From CAYTGR01 sp964437445 (lineage in GTDB: Bacteria > Chloroflexota > Anaerolineae > B4-G1 > SLSP01): a stretch of DNA of 64,000 bases. Each line of letters starts with the position of its first letter. Position 1 is the first letter of the stretch. The notes below the pieces were generated by a model, which worked only from the letters and a program-made list of their open reading frames with translations, ran no database searches and was not told the DNA's origin. This document shows, piece by piece, positions 6,035 to 14,949 of the stretch. Location: the NCBI GenBank assembly GCA_964437445.1, contig CAYTGR010000009.1, positions 1 through 64,000 of the forward strand. Reading direction: 5' to 3'. Both the position numbers and the translations under genes were made by a program.

Positions 6035-7699
6035 ATGGGCTTTGTCCTGCTTGTGGAGCTGGTTCTGGCGTTGGGATTGGTCTTAATCCTGGGATTCAGA
6101 TTGGAGAAGTGGCGCGGCGCGCTGGCACTGGCCGAGTACACGATCCTGCCGTTGGTCGGGCTTCTGGTAGTCATGGTATTAGCCTGGCAGCTCTGGGACA
6201 TTTTCCCCCTCCACCAAATCCCGGCTGCCAATTGGCTCCCCTTTAACTATGTGGGGATGACCCTACTGGTCATGGAGATCTCTCTCTGGACCCTGGTCTT
6301 GAGTGCCTTGATCGGCTATTTCTTCAACGGCCGCATGGGGGCCTGGCTGCTCACCGACAGCTGGATCCTGCCCATCCCCACCTTCACGGTGCTCCTCGGC
6401 ATTGGCTTAGGCTGGCTGGGGATCTCGCAGAGCGGCCTGCTGATCGTGCTGGCGGCCCTCGGCGTCGGCTGTCTGACCACCTGGCTGACCACCACCTTTG
6501 CCAAAATCAAGCGCGTCTGGCCCTTCCTCGCCGTCTGGTTGACCTTTTATCTGTTCTGCGTAGCCGGCTATGCGGTAGCCGGGCGCATAGGCCTGCTCCT
6601 CCTCACCCTGCCGGCGCTGGCACTCTTTTTCTACCTGCTTTACACCTACGCCGGCCTCATCCTGCCCTCCGAACCGGACCAACAGCGAGATATTTTCCAG
6701 AGTTTGCTGACCTTTGGCCTGGGCACCAACTACCCTTTCTACCTGGTGGATGATTGGAAGACCCAGGCCCACAAAGACCGGGCTTTTCCGCCACCGCGCG
6801 TGGCCGGCAACCCCTTCGGGCAATTCCTGTCCGGGCCGGGGATCATCCTTAACGATTGCAACCATGTAGCCGTGGTCTATGAAGCCAACCGCTACCGGCT
6901 GCTGCCCCCTGGCCTGAACTTCACGCGCCAGTATGAACAATTCCACACCGCCGTAGACCTGCGCCCGCAGCTGCGGATCACCACCGTGGAGGCGGAGACC
7001 AAGGATGGCATCGTCACTAAAACCCTGGTTTTCATGCCCCATCGCATCCAAAACGGCGGGCATGAACCCCAGCTGGGGCAATCTTATCCCTACGACCCTG
7101 AAGCCATCCTCAAAGTCATCAGCCAACAGGCGATAGTAGAACACCGCTGGCAGCGCGACCCGCAGGGCGTCGCCAGCGAAGAGCTCCAGCCCATTCCCTG
7201 GGACGAACGGGTCGTTCCGGTGGGTACCGCCGTGCTAAAAGAGCTCATCGTCCAGTATACCTGCAACGAACTCCACACCCCCGGTGATCCGCGCGTCAAG
7301 ATTGCCGACGCTTTCCGCAGCCAGCTACGCCAGCGGCTCCCGGCCCTGGGGATTGACCTGGTGGGCGGCGGGCTCAGCAACATCAAACCTCCCGAATCGG
7401 TGGAACAACAGCGGATCGCCAACTGGCAGGCCAAATGGAAAAAGCGCATTGAGATGGAGATCGGTCTGACTGAGGCCGAGATCACTCGCCAGTTAGAGAA
7501 AGTCTGGCCCGAAGTGCAACTGGATATTATCAGAGAACTGGCCCAGATTCTGAGCCAGGCGGGCACTGTGAAAGATGACATGTTGGCATTGCAACTGGTG
7601 GAGTCTTTGGGTGCCATCCCGCCCAAAGAGGCCTCCGAGCCCAGCCAACCGGAAATCCCCTATGGCTTCCTGCGCGCCCTGATGCGCCGGGGGCGCTAA
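6035..7699 (+). CDS. Polytopic membrane protein with cytoplasmic SPFH/band-7-like domain
   Basis: The 554-residue protein starts after AAAGGA. About seven hydrophobic segments fill residues 1-215. A soluble region follows, in which residues about 265-450 have the look of an SPFH (stomatin/prohibitin/flotillin/HflK) domain: GPGIILNDCNHVAVVYEANRY, a DLRPQ segment and TKDGIVTKTLVF. A charged helical tail (residues about 440-500) resembles SPFH coiled coils. Such proteins scaffold membrane assemblies or control membrane proteases. The next gene has the same plan, so the two may form a hetero-oligomer like HflK/HflC. The SPFH assignment is by pattern only; the seven-span N-terminus is not typical of the family. 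Confidence 0.65.
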   Translation: MGFVLLVELVLALGLVLILGFRLEKWRGALALAEYTILPLVGLLVVMVLAWQLWDIFPLHQIPAANWLPFNYVGMTLLVMEISLWTLVLSALIGYFFNGRMGAWLLTDSWILPIPTFTVLLGIGLGWLGISQSGLLIVLAALGVGCLTTWLTTTFAKIKRVWPFLAVWLTFYLFCVAGYAVAGRIGLLLLTLPALALFFYLLYTYAGLILPSEPDQQRDIFQSLLTFGLGTNYPFYLVDDWKTQAHKDRAFPPPRVAGNPFGQFLSGPGIILNDCNHVAVVYEANRYRLLPPGLNFTRQYEQFHTAVDLRPQLRITTVEAETKDGIVTKTLVFMPHRIQNGGHEPQLGQSYPYDPEAILKVISQQAIVEHRWQRDPQGVASEELQPIPWDERVVPVGTAVLKELIVQYTCNELHTPGDPRVKIADAFRSQLRQRLPALGIDLVGGGLSNIKPPESVEQQRIANWQAKWKKRIEMEIGLTEAEITRQLEKVWPEVQLDIIRELAQILSQAGTVKDDMLALQLVESLGAIPPKEASEPSQPEIPYGFLRALMRRGR

Positions 7700-7747
7700 G
7701 CTGCCCCCCGAACCACTAACTTTGAATGCCAGACTTTAAGGAGAGCC

Positions 7748-9031
7748 ATGTTCAATCTCAAACGTTACCTGGACTTTGAACAAGCGCGACTGCGCAAGCG
7801 GCTGCCGTTCCTGGCGTTGGGGTTGCTCTTGCCGCTGCTGGCGCTGCTGCTGGCCGGGCCGGAACGTTGGAGTGGGATGTTAACGCCGCCAGGGTTGCTC
7901 TTCTGGTTGTTCGTGGCGTTGACTCCCCTCCCGCTGGCCGCCTGGCTGGCCCGGCAGCTGGTCATCCGTTTTATCAGCGCCTTCTATGGGATCAACCGGG
8001 AAAGCGCAGCCGAATTTCTGACTCACCGCTGGGTGGGCCAGCGGCCCAGTTTTCTGCCTTTCGTCATGGTCAAAGAAGGAGCGCTGGCCGGCGGGAAACC
8101 AGCGCCGCAGAAAATCGGCGGGCCAGCGGGCCTGGTACTTTACCAGTATAACGCCGTAGTGCTGGAAAAGGCCGGACAGCTGACCAGAGTCGTTTCAGGG
8201 CCTAAATTCCTGGAGCTGGAAGCGTTTGAGAAAGTCTGGGCGGTGATTGACCTGCGCCCCCAACGGTGGGTCTTTTCCGTCAGCGCCATCACGCAAGACG
8301 GTATTCCGATTGAGTACGACGCCGACATCCAGTTCCAGATAGGCGACGCCCAGGACGACTCGGCGGCCGCGCTGGAAGCGGCCATCTTCAAAGCGGCCAC
8401 CTGCACCTGGATCCGGGACGCCTGGCGGACCGAACCGGACCGCTTCATGAACTGGCCCAAGCGCGTCGTCATCGGCGACACTGAAGGAGCGCTGCGCTCC
8501 ATCCTCGCCCGCTTCACGCTGGATCAGCTGATTGAGCCGGCCCAGCGCGAGCTGGTCCGCCAACAGCTGGAGACCAGCCTGCGCGGCTCGGTGCCCCGGT
8601 TTGGCGTGAAAATCTTGAATGTCGCCCTGCTCAACTTAAAGTTACAGGGCAAGATCATTGATAGCTGGTTTGAGGCCTGGCGCGCGGAACGGACCCGGGT
8701 GATGCAGACGGAGCTCGCCCAAGGCGCTATGGCGCGTACCCTGGCGCTGGAACGGGCCCGGGCCGACGTCCGCCGCGAAATTCTGCACAAGACCGCGGAG
8801 ACCTTCAAAGAGCTGGCGGCCCGGTATGGTGAGGCCACCCCCGAAACCATGGTCATTCTGAGCTGCATTGAGGTCATTAAGCGAACGGCGTTTGACCTGA
8901 ACGTTTTCCTGCCGGCCGACATCCTACGTACCCTGGAAACGGTCAGGGCTACGATTGATGACAATAGCACGGATGCTGACAATGGCACGAAATCAACAAC
9001 CACCGATGATATGATCTCCTTTGCCCTGTAA
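7748..9031 (+). CDS. Membrane protein with SPFH/band-7 domain
   Basis: The 427-residue product follows AAGGAGAGCC. Two hydrophobic segments lie at about residues 20-38 and 48-72. The SPFH-type domain (about 125-300) shows GGPAGLVLYQYNAVVLEKAG, the DLRPQRWVF segment, and TQDGIPIEYDADIQFQI, the classic band-7 turn where a ligand strand crosses. A helical Ala/Arg/Glu-rich stretch (about 315-370) fits the coiled-coil stalk. It shares the DLRPQ and T-DGI landmarks with the upstream gene. The order and the short 48-base gap suggest co-transcription and a two-subunit membrane ring. Function beyond scaffolding cannot be read. Confidence 0.75.
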   Translation: MFNLKRYLDFEQARLRKRLPFLALGLLLPLLALLLAGPERWSGMLTPPGLLFWLFVALTPLPLAAWLARQLVIRFISAFYGINRESAAEFLTHRWVGQRPSFLPFVMVKEGALAGGKPAPQKIGGPAGLVLYQYNAVVLEKAGQLTRVVSGPKFLELEAFEKVWAVIDLRPQRWVFSVSAITQDGIPIEYDADIQFQIGDAQDDSAAALEAAIFKAATCTWIRDAWRTEPDRFMNWPKRVVIGDTEGALRSILARFTLDQLIEPAQRELVRQQLETSLRGSVPRFGVKILNVALLNLKLQGKIIDSWFEAWRAERTRVMQTELAQGAMARTLALERARADVRREILHKTAETFKELAARYGEATPETMVILSCIEVIKRTAFDLNVFLPADILRTLETVRATIDDNSTDADNGTKSTTTDDMISFAL

Positions 9032-9102
9032 TGCCCTGTAAGTGCCATGTAAATTTTGTCATCACGCGCGCGCAAGAGGGAAAATAGCGAAAGGGACATG
9101 CC

Positions 9103-10257
9103 ATGCCACCACCGGTGCAACGGCAAACCTACGCTGCGGGCGAAATTATCCTGCGGCGCGGGGTGCGCGGCCCTTTTTCCTGCCTGGTAGAAACCGGTGA
9201 AATTCAGCTCCTGTACCAAACGCCGGGCGGACGTTCCCGCGTGGTGATTTTGCACCCCGGCGAGCGTTTGGCGCTGGGTGACCACGCTATCAGTGCCGCC
9301 ACCCTCCAGGCCCGCCTGCCGAGTGTCCTTCAGGTCTCCAGCCGGGCCGCCGCCGGCAGCGGGCCGCGGCCGGTGGTCCAGCGTGTGCCGTCGCCCCCCG
9401 CGACCTGGTTCTGGATGAGGCTGGGGCTGGCTCTGGGCCTGCTCGCGCTGGTGCTGCTGGCCCGTTCGCCAGGCGGGCGCGCCTTCCTGGCCGACCTGGC
9501 TTATGCGCGTGGCCAGCTTGAGCTCCGGCAAGGCCACAGCGACCGCGCCCTGCGCAGCTTCCAGACCGCTCTGACCCTGAATGCCGCGCACGCGCTCAGC
9601 TACAACGCCCTGGGCTACCTCTGGCAACAACGGGGAGCGTCAGCGCAGGCCCTGGTGGCCCTGGAACAAGCGGCTCGCCTGGATCGTCATTCAGACGTGA
9701 TTCAGAATAACTTAGGCGTGGTTTGGGCCACGTTGAATCAAAGCGACCTGGCCCTGGCCGCGCTCCAGCGGGCCGCGGAGCTGACTCAGGCCGCGCCAGA
9801 GGTCTACGTGAACCTTGGTGATTGCTACCTGGCCCGCGCGGACTGGCTCAATGCCGGACGTGCCTACCGCGAGGCGCTGCGGCTGAACCCCAAACTGGCC
9901 GTGACGCATCACAATCTGGGTGCGGTCTACTACCATCTCCACCAGCCAGACCAGGCCGTCGCAGAGTTTAAGGAAGCGCTCTGGCTCAAGCCGGACCTGG
10001 AGGCCGCTCACGTGGGATGGGGGATCGTGGCCTTTGAACAGGCGGATTTCACCACAGCCCAAGCGGCTTTCCAGCAAGCCGTGGAATTAAATCCGCAGGA
10101 TGCCCTGGCGCACTTCTATCTGGGACTGGTCTACAAAAGCACCTCCTCCCCGGCCCTCGCCGTGATTGCCTTTGAGCGCGCCTTAGGTTTGACTTCCGAT
10201 CCCGCCCTCCACGCTCAGGCGGAAGCCTACTTGAAGGAACTGTGGAGTCTGCCCTGA
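9103..10257 (+). CDS. TPR protein with N-terminal cyclic-nucleotide-binding-like fold and one membrane span
   Basis: The protein has 384 residues. Residues about 8-65 (YAAGEIILRRGVRGPFSCLV, ETGEIQLLY, VVILHPGERLALGD) follow the beta-barrel pattern of cNMP-binding/Crp-like domains, though the phosphate-binding cassette is not obvious. A membrane segment (WFWMRLGLALGLLALVLLA) is near residue 105. From about 125 to the end there are about seven tetratricopeptide repeats, recognised by A..A...A..L.P spacing, for example YREALRLNPKLAVTHHNLGA. TPR arrays dock partner proteins. The neighbours (SPFH proteins upstream, NTPase and CHAT protease downstream) suggest an adaptor role in a membrane complex. 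Ligand and partner are not known. Confidence 0.7.
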   Translation: MPPPVQRQTYAAGEIILRRGVRGPFSCLVETGEIQLLYQTPGGRSRVVILHPGERLALGDHAISAATLQARLPSVLQVSSRAAAGSGPRPVVQRVPSPPATWFWMRLGLALGLLALVLLARSPGGRAFLADLAYARGQLELRQGHSDRALRSFQTALTLNAAHALSYNALGYLWQQRGASAQALVALEQAARLDRHSDVIQNNLGVVWATLNQSDLALAALQRAAELTQAAPEVYVNLGDCYLARADWLNAGRAYREALRLNPKLAVTHHNLGAVYYHLHQPDQAVAEFKEALWLKPDLEAAHVGWGIVAFEQADFTTAQAAFQQAVELNPQDALAHFYLGLVYKSTSSPALAVIAFERALGLTSDPALHAQAEAYLKELWSLP

Positions 10258-10312
10258 GCAAGCGCCCGATTCCCTTGCTACACAGGTGACGATGACGATA
10301 AGGAAGTAAAAG

Positions 10313-10363
10313 CGACTGCACTGCAAAAATACGAACTGCTCACGCTATGGTCAAGGAGGTGCA
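10313..10363 (+). repeat. Degenerate family A repeat tail
   Basis: The stretch CTGCTCACGCTATGGTCAAGGAGGTG resembles the tail of family A (CACGCTATTTTCAGAGGAGGTG) that precedes radC. Here no start codon follows at usable spacing; the next gene starts at 10441 with its own ribosome binding site. The rest of 10258-10440 shows nothing else recognisable. Confidence 0.45.
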
Positions 10364-10440
10364 CCCGAGAACAATCAAAGCTTAGCATCCAACACAACAT
10401 TACAAAAGCATTGCCAGGGTTTAGAATCAAGGAGGGCGCG

Positions 10441-10842
10441 ATGAACCGCATTCTAAAATTAGCTTTCTATGGCGGACTGGTCATACTGCTGTTGGCGCTG
10501 GCGCTACCGGTCGCGGCAGAACCCGGTTGCCCGCCCCAAAACAAAGTTTATTTTGGCGGCCCCGTGACCAACGCGGCCGCGGTCAAAGGCAGCCGGGATA
10601 ATCCAGCCGCGACAATCAACGAAGCCTGGAACATCTGCAACGAGTGCCGGGCAGGAGGGTTTATCTGGGAATATCAGACGACCACCCAAAAATACGTCGG
10701 CCGCGGCAGCTGCGGGCAGGAAATCGCCGAACAGACCGGGGTGCCGCTGGCGCAGACGGTCCTGCTGGGCCTGTTGGGGCTATTGGCCGTCGGCGGCTTG
10801 ACCTGGAGCCTGTGGATCCGGCGTCGTCTGAGCCATTCCTGA
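10441..10842 (+). CDS. Small exported protein with C-terminal membrane anchor
   Basis: The start follows AAGGAGGGCGCG; an in-frame upstream start is less likely. The 133-residue product has an N-terminal signal sequence (KLAFYGGLVILLLALALPVAAEP, cleavage near 27). A Cys-containing domain with four Cys (about 30-98) follows, then a hydrophobic segment (VLLGLLGLLAVGGLTWSLWI) and a basic tail (RRRLSHS). The tail layout is like a sortase substrate, but no LPxTG is present; the closest text before the span is QTGVPLAQ. It could equally be an ordinary type I membrane protein. It lies 34 bases upstream of the propeller protein, so the two may act together outside the cell. Confidence 0.7.
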   Translation: MNRILKLAFYGGLVILLLALALPVAAEPGCPPQNKVYFGGPVTNAAAVKGSRDNPAATINEAWNICNECRAGGFIWEYQTTTQKYVGRGSCGQEIAEQTGVPLAQTVLLGLLGLLAVGGLTWSLWIRRRLSHS

Positions 10843-10879
10843 GGGGACCGCCGCACGGCACGGCCCCTCTGAGAGTGTG

Positions 10880-13800
10880 ATGAGGCCATCTCCCATCCTG
10901 TTACGCCCCCGGCATCTCTGGCGGATTCTGGGGACGGTGCTCCTGTTGAGTCTGACCGTCACCGCGTACCAGCTGACGCGGCCGGTGAACCTCACCTGGG
11001 AACCGGTGGCGGGGCCGGCGGGGAGCTACGTGTGGACGGTAACAGTAGATCCCACCACACCGGAGACGCTCTACGCCGGCCTCAATGCCGGAGGCGTCTA
11101 CAAGAGCACCGACGGCGGCCTGACCTGGCAACCCCAGAATGCCGGGTTGCAAAGCCTGGAAGGCGCGCGTACGGGCGTGGAACATGCGCTGGACGTGCGG
11201 GACCTCCTGCTCAGCCGCGCCCACCCTGGCACGCTCTACGCGGCGACCTGGGGCGGTGAGGGCCTCTACGCCAGCACCGACGGCGGAGCATCCTGGGCCC
11301 CGGAGTTCATGGACGTTTGGAGCGGCGATCCGGCCGACAGCGAGCAACTCGTCAACAGCCGGCGATATGTCCGGGTCCTGGCCGATAACGGGACCGATCT
11401 GTTTGCCGGCACGCAAGGGGGCGTCTTCAAGCAGGTCATGGGCGAAGACGGGCCGGCCTGGCAGCCGGTTGCACTGAAAGGGGCCAACCGCTCAGTGCGC
11501 GCCCTGGTGATCCACCCCACCTACACCCAGACAGTCTACGCCGCGACGCTGCAAGCCGGTATCTTCAAGAGCAACGACGGCGGACTCTCCTGGCAACCCC
11601 AAAACGTCGGTCTGGAAAGCGCAACGGCCCGCGCGGTCAACGCCCTCGTCCTGGACCCGGCGCAGCCGGCCGTCCTGTACGCCGGGACGTGGGGCGCTGG
11701 CGTCTACCGCAGTTCCGACGGCGGAGCGCACTGGTCGGCCTGGAACGACGGACTGCCGCCAGAGGCTTTCGTCTGGTCGTTGCTGCTGACGCCCGATGGC
11801 ACGCTCTTCGCCGGGCTGCGCTCCGGCGGAACCTTCAAACGAGCAGGCCAGGGTGAATGGCAGCCGGCGGCTTTCCCTTACAGCGCCCTGACCCTGAGCC
11901 GTGATCCGCGCACCGGCGCGCTCTACGCCGGCACCTGGGGCAGCGGCCTCTTCCGCGACACCACCGGCCAGGATGGCACGTCGGAGGCCTGGCAAGCCCT
12001 GGGGTTGCCGGCCAACCTCCCGCTCCGGCTGCGGGCCGCAGTGGTGCGCGGGCCGGCTCCCGGCACCCTCTACGTCGCCACCGACAGCAACGGTATCTAC
12101 GCCAGCCCGGACGGCGGTCGGCACTGGGAACGGCGCAGCCAGGGTCTGACCGGTCCGGGGCTGATGGTTCAGACATTAGCCGTGGGTTCCGACGGGCAAA
12201 CGCTATATGCCGGGACGGGGGCCGGGCTTTTCGTCAGCACCGACGGGAGCCAATGGCAGCCCCTCGGCGCAGCCTCAGTCAAAGCGGCGGCAACCCCGGA
12301 GCCGGCGACGCCCTCCCCTGAATCTGAGGAACCACCCCCCACCGGAGCCATTTCCATCCTGGCGCTGGCCGTAAACCACACCGCCCCGGACGGCGACATC
12401 GTATACGCCGGGACGCCAGAGGGCCTGTGGCGCTTTGAGACCGGCCAGCGGCAGGAGATCGTCGCCTCCGTCCTGAAACCGGAGACGGGCCTGGTGCCGG
12501 CAGTGCTGATCCAGGAGCAGACCATCTATGCCAGCGTGTGGGGAGAGGGGTTGCGCCGCAGCAGCGACGGGGGACAACACTGGCAACCCGTGCTGTGGGC
12601 CTCGGACGTTCTGACCGGGGCCGAAGAGACGCCGCGCTATATCCAGAGCCTGGCGCACTCCGCGCGGCGCTGGTGGCAGGGAGGCGGGCCGCAATTGTAC
12701 GCCCTGACCGAATACGGCCTGTATGGAACTGCCGGCCGGGATAGCGCCGGGTGGCAGCTTCTCTACCCAGGGGCAGCCGGCACGCTAACCGTTGACCCCC
12801 GTCACCCGGAGGTGGCCTACGTGGGCCTCCTCACCACCACTGTGGCCGCTGAGTTTGCCCCCAGCGCAGTCTTGACTCCGACCTTTGGCGTCCTGGTGAG
12901 CCTGAACCATGGTCAACGCTGGGCCAACGCCGGCGCGCTCGCGGAGCGGCCGGCGGCGTTAGTGCGCGACCCTTACGATCCGCAGCGGATTTTCGCGCTG
13001 TCGGCCGGCGGCGCGCTTTACCGGGGGCAAGTCAGGTTGCCCTGGCTGCCCGGTGACGTGCTGAACGGGTGGCTGCTCGCTCTCCTCGGCCTGTTCCTGC
13101 TCGTGGTGATGCCTTACGGCTATGGCTATCTCCACTGGACTTATGACCTTTCACCTGCCCAGATCGCCGGGGTCGCCCTCCATCCCGATCTGTTGCGCCG
13201 GCTGTGGAGCCCACGCTTCCAAAATCGGCTCAAACCGCTGGAGAAGGTGATCCTCACCGCCGTGGACCGGCCCAGCTTCAGCCTGGTAGAAATCTGGGAG
13301 CAGCTGCGCGCGCTCGGTGCCCCGGCCTCGCACTCGCAACTGGTGGAAGCGCTCAAAGACCTGCAGGACCTGGGTCTCCTGAAGGAAGAGGACGAAACCT
13401 TCCGCTATGTCGCGCCGGGCTTACAGCGGGTGGCCGCCGTGGAGTTCCAACCCGGCCGCGAAGCGCTGATTGAGAATGTGCGCGAAGAAAATCGCCTGTT
13501 GGCCGAGGTGGCGCGCTTCTTTGAGGAGGCCGGGTTTGAGGTGGGCCAGGACTTCCCCCGCCATCTGACCAAGTTTGTGCTCCTCCCACGCCGCCCCTTG
13601 TACCGGGATTACCCCCGCCTGCACGCCTGGGTCCGGGCGGAGGGGCAGCTCCAGGCCGCCGAGGTGGAAGCGCTCTGCCGCGAGCTCCGCGCGTCCGCCC
13701 CGGAACTGGTCCCGCTGGCCTTCGTCGTGGTCACCGAACTCCCCACCCTTGAGGCGCTCCAACGGCTCCGCACCTGGCAAAACCAGGTACGGTTGATTTT

Positions 13801-14848
13801 GCTGAGTGCCTGTACCATCCGCAGCGCGTTGCGAGAGCACTCCGCGCTGCGTGATCTGGACCTGCTGGTCCAGCAAGAGCGCGGCAAGGCCGATCTTTAC
13901 GACATCCGTACCCCCATCGTGGATCCGCTGGACTTCTATGGCCGGCAACCGGCCAGGGCCGCCCTGGCAACCGCCTGGAGTCAAACTCCCTGCGTGGATC
14001 TATGGGGACTGCCGGGCGTGGGGAAGACTTCATTCCTCTGGCACTTGAAAGAGACGTTGCCCGGCCCGGTAGTCGCCTACGCCGACCTCGCCTACGGCTG
14101 GCAGGGTGAGGCGCTTTTCCAGGAGCAGCTCCTCGCCGACCTGAGCAGCGATCTGCGGCTGAAGTACAACATCTTTGTGGAAACCCCGCCCGGGGCCTTT
14201 GAGACACGGCTGGCAGCCTTGCTGTCAGCAGTTCCGGCCCGCAGTATTCCCCGCATTGGGCTGCTGCTGGATGGCGCTTCAGCGGGCAACCCCGAGCCCT
14301 ATCAGGCCCTGGCACGGCTGCGCCATTTAGCCGGGTCACACCCCGGTCTGGCGCTGGTCGTGACCTGGCAGGATTCCATCGTGACGGGCGCGACCTGGCA
14401 GTCGTTGGGGCCTTTGGATGAGAAAGAGAGTGCCGAGCTGCTGACTACATCAGGCATTCAGTTAGGCCTGGAATTCACACCCGAAGGGCTGGCGGCGCTC
14501 TACCGGGAAACCGGCGGTCATCCCCGGCTCCTGCGCCAGCTGGGCAGCGCGCTATTGCGGCAGCTACCGGACCGTTCGCCGGCGGAACCTGTGACGATCA
14601 CGGCGGCGAGGGTTGAAGCGGCGCTACCCGATTACAGACCGGTGCGGGAGGACTACTTCGCAGACCTCTGGCGGTGGTGGGTTCCGGCACAGCAAGCCAC
14701 GTTGCGCACCTGGTCCACCTTGACCGGCGAGGACCAGGCGCGCCAGCTCACCGATGATCCCGGCCTGCGCGCCTTCCTGGAAACGGCGCCGACCCTGGCG
14801 GCTTTGTTCACGGCCTGGCTCCGCGCAGCTTCAGAAGCATTGCCATGA
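10880..14848 (+). CDS. Giant transmembrane beta-propeller / winged-helix / P-loop NTPase protein
   Basis: The 1322-residue protein has an N-terminal membrane segment (about 14-32) and a long extracytoplasmic region with at least seven BNR/Asp-box turns (STDGGLTW, STDGGASW, SNDGGLSW, SSDGGAHW, SPDGGRHW, STDGSQW, SSDGGQHW). These recall sortilin-type or photosynthesis-assembly-type propellers. A second membrane segment lies near 726-750. The cytoplasmic part has a winged-helix-like segment (about 785-850), an unassigned alpha/beta region (about 875-990) and a STAND/AAA-type NTPase with GLPGVGKTS near 1042-1050 and Walker B LLLDGA near 1128. This looks like an outside-in receptor driving an NTPase. 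The ATG at 10880 is preferred over the adjacent GTG. Confidence 0.75.
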   Translation: MRPSPILLRPRHLWRILGTVLLLSLTVTAYQLTRPVNLTWEPVAGPAGSYVWTVTVDPTTPETLYAGLNAGGVYKSTDGGLTWQPQNAGLQSLEGARTGVEHALDVRDLLLSRAHPGTLYAATWGGEGLYASTDGGASWAPEFMDVWSGDPADSEQLVNSRRYVRVLADNGTDLFAGTQGGVFKQVMGEDGPAWQPVALKGANRSVRALVIHPTYTQTVYAATLQAGIFKSNDGGLSWQPQNVGLESATARAVNALVLDPAQPAVLYAGTWGAGVYRSSDGGAHWSAWNDGLPPEAFVWSLLLTPDGTLFAGLRSGGTFKRAGQGEWQPAAFPYSALTLSRDPRTGALYAGTWGSGLFRDTTGQDGTSEAWQALGLPANLPLRLRAAVVRGPAPGTLYVATDSNGIYASPDGGRHWERRSQGLTGPGLMVQTLAVGSDGQTLYAGTGAGLFVSTDGSQWQPLGAASVKAAATPEPATPSPESEEPPPTGAISILALAVNHTAPDGDIVYAGTPEGLWRFETGQRQEIVASVLKPETGLVPAVLIQEQTIYASVWGEGLRRSSDGGQHWQPVLWASDVLTGAEETPRYIQSLAHSARRWWQGGGPQLYALTEYGLYGTAGRDSAGWQLLYPGAAGTLTVDPRHPEVAYVGLLTTTVAAEFAPSAVLTPTFGVLVSLNHGQRWANAGALAERPAALVRDPYDPQRIFALSAGGALYRGQVRLPWLPGDVLNGWLLALLGLFLLVVMPYGYGYLHWTYDLSPAQIAGVALHPDLLRRLWSPRFQNRLKPLEKVILTAVDRPSFSLVEIWEQLRALGAPASHSQLVEALKDLQDLGLLKEEDETFRYVAPGLQRVAAVEFQPGREALIENVREENRLLAEVARFFEEAGFEVGQDFPRHLTKFVLLPRRPLYRDYPRLHAWVRAEGQLQAAEVEALCRELRASAPELVPLAFVVVTELPTLEALQRLRTWQNQVRLILLSACTIRSALREHSALRDLDLLVQQERGKADLYDIRTPIVDPLDFYGRQPARAALATAWSQTPCVDLWGLPGVGKTSFLWHLKETLPGPVVAYADLAYGWQGEALFQEQLLADLSSDLRLKYNIFVETPPGAFETRLAALLSAVPARSIPRIGLLLDGASAGNPEPYQALARLRHLAGSHPGLALVVTWQDSIVTGATWQSLGPLDEKESAELLTTSGIQLGLEFTPEGLAALYRETGGHPRLLRQLGSALLRQLPDRSPAEPVTITAARVEAALPDYRPVREDYFADLWRWWVPAQQATLRTWSTLTGEDQARQLTDDPGLRAFLETAPTLAALFTAWLRAASEALP

Positions 14849-14949
14849 CAAATTCAACAACGGAGTAAAACGGGGCCAACTTCAGTTTGCCCTCTAAGAC
14901 GCAAACGAAAGTTTGCGCCACCTTGATCAGCGGAAGGACGTTGGCAATC

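Noticed and set aside
8524..9630. Leftward open frame of 368 codons across the SPFH and TPR genes
   Set aside because: It spans two well-supported rightward genes and their gap; its composition is Ser/Arg-rich with no recognisable domain.
14887..14949. Upstream TTG extension of the NTPase-CHAT gene
   Set aside because: There is no ribosome site before the TTG, and the added residues are not part of the ATPase fold. The ATG at 14950 fits better.
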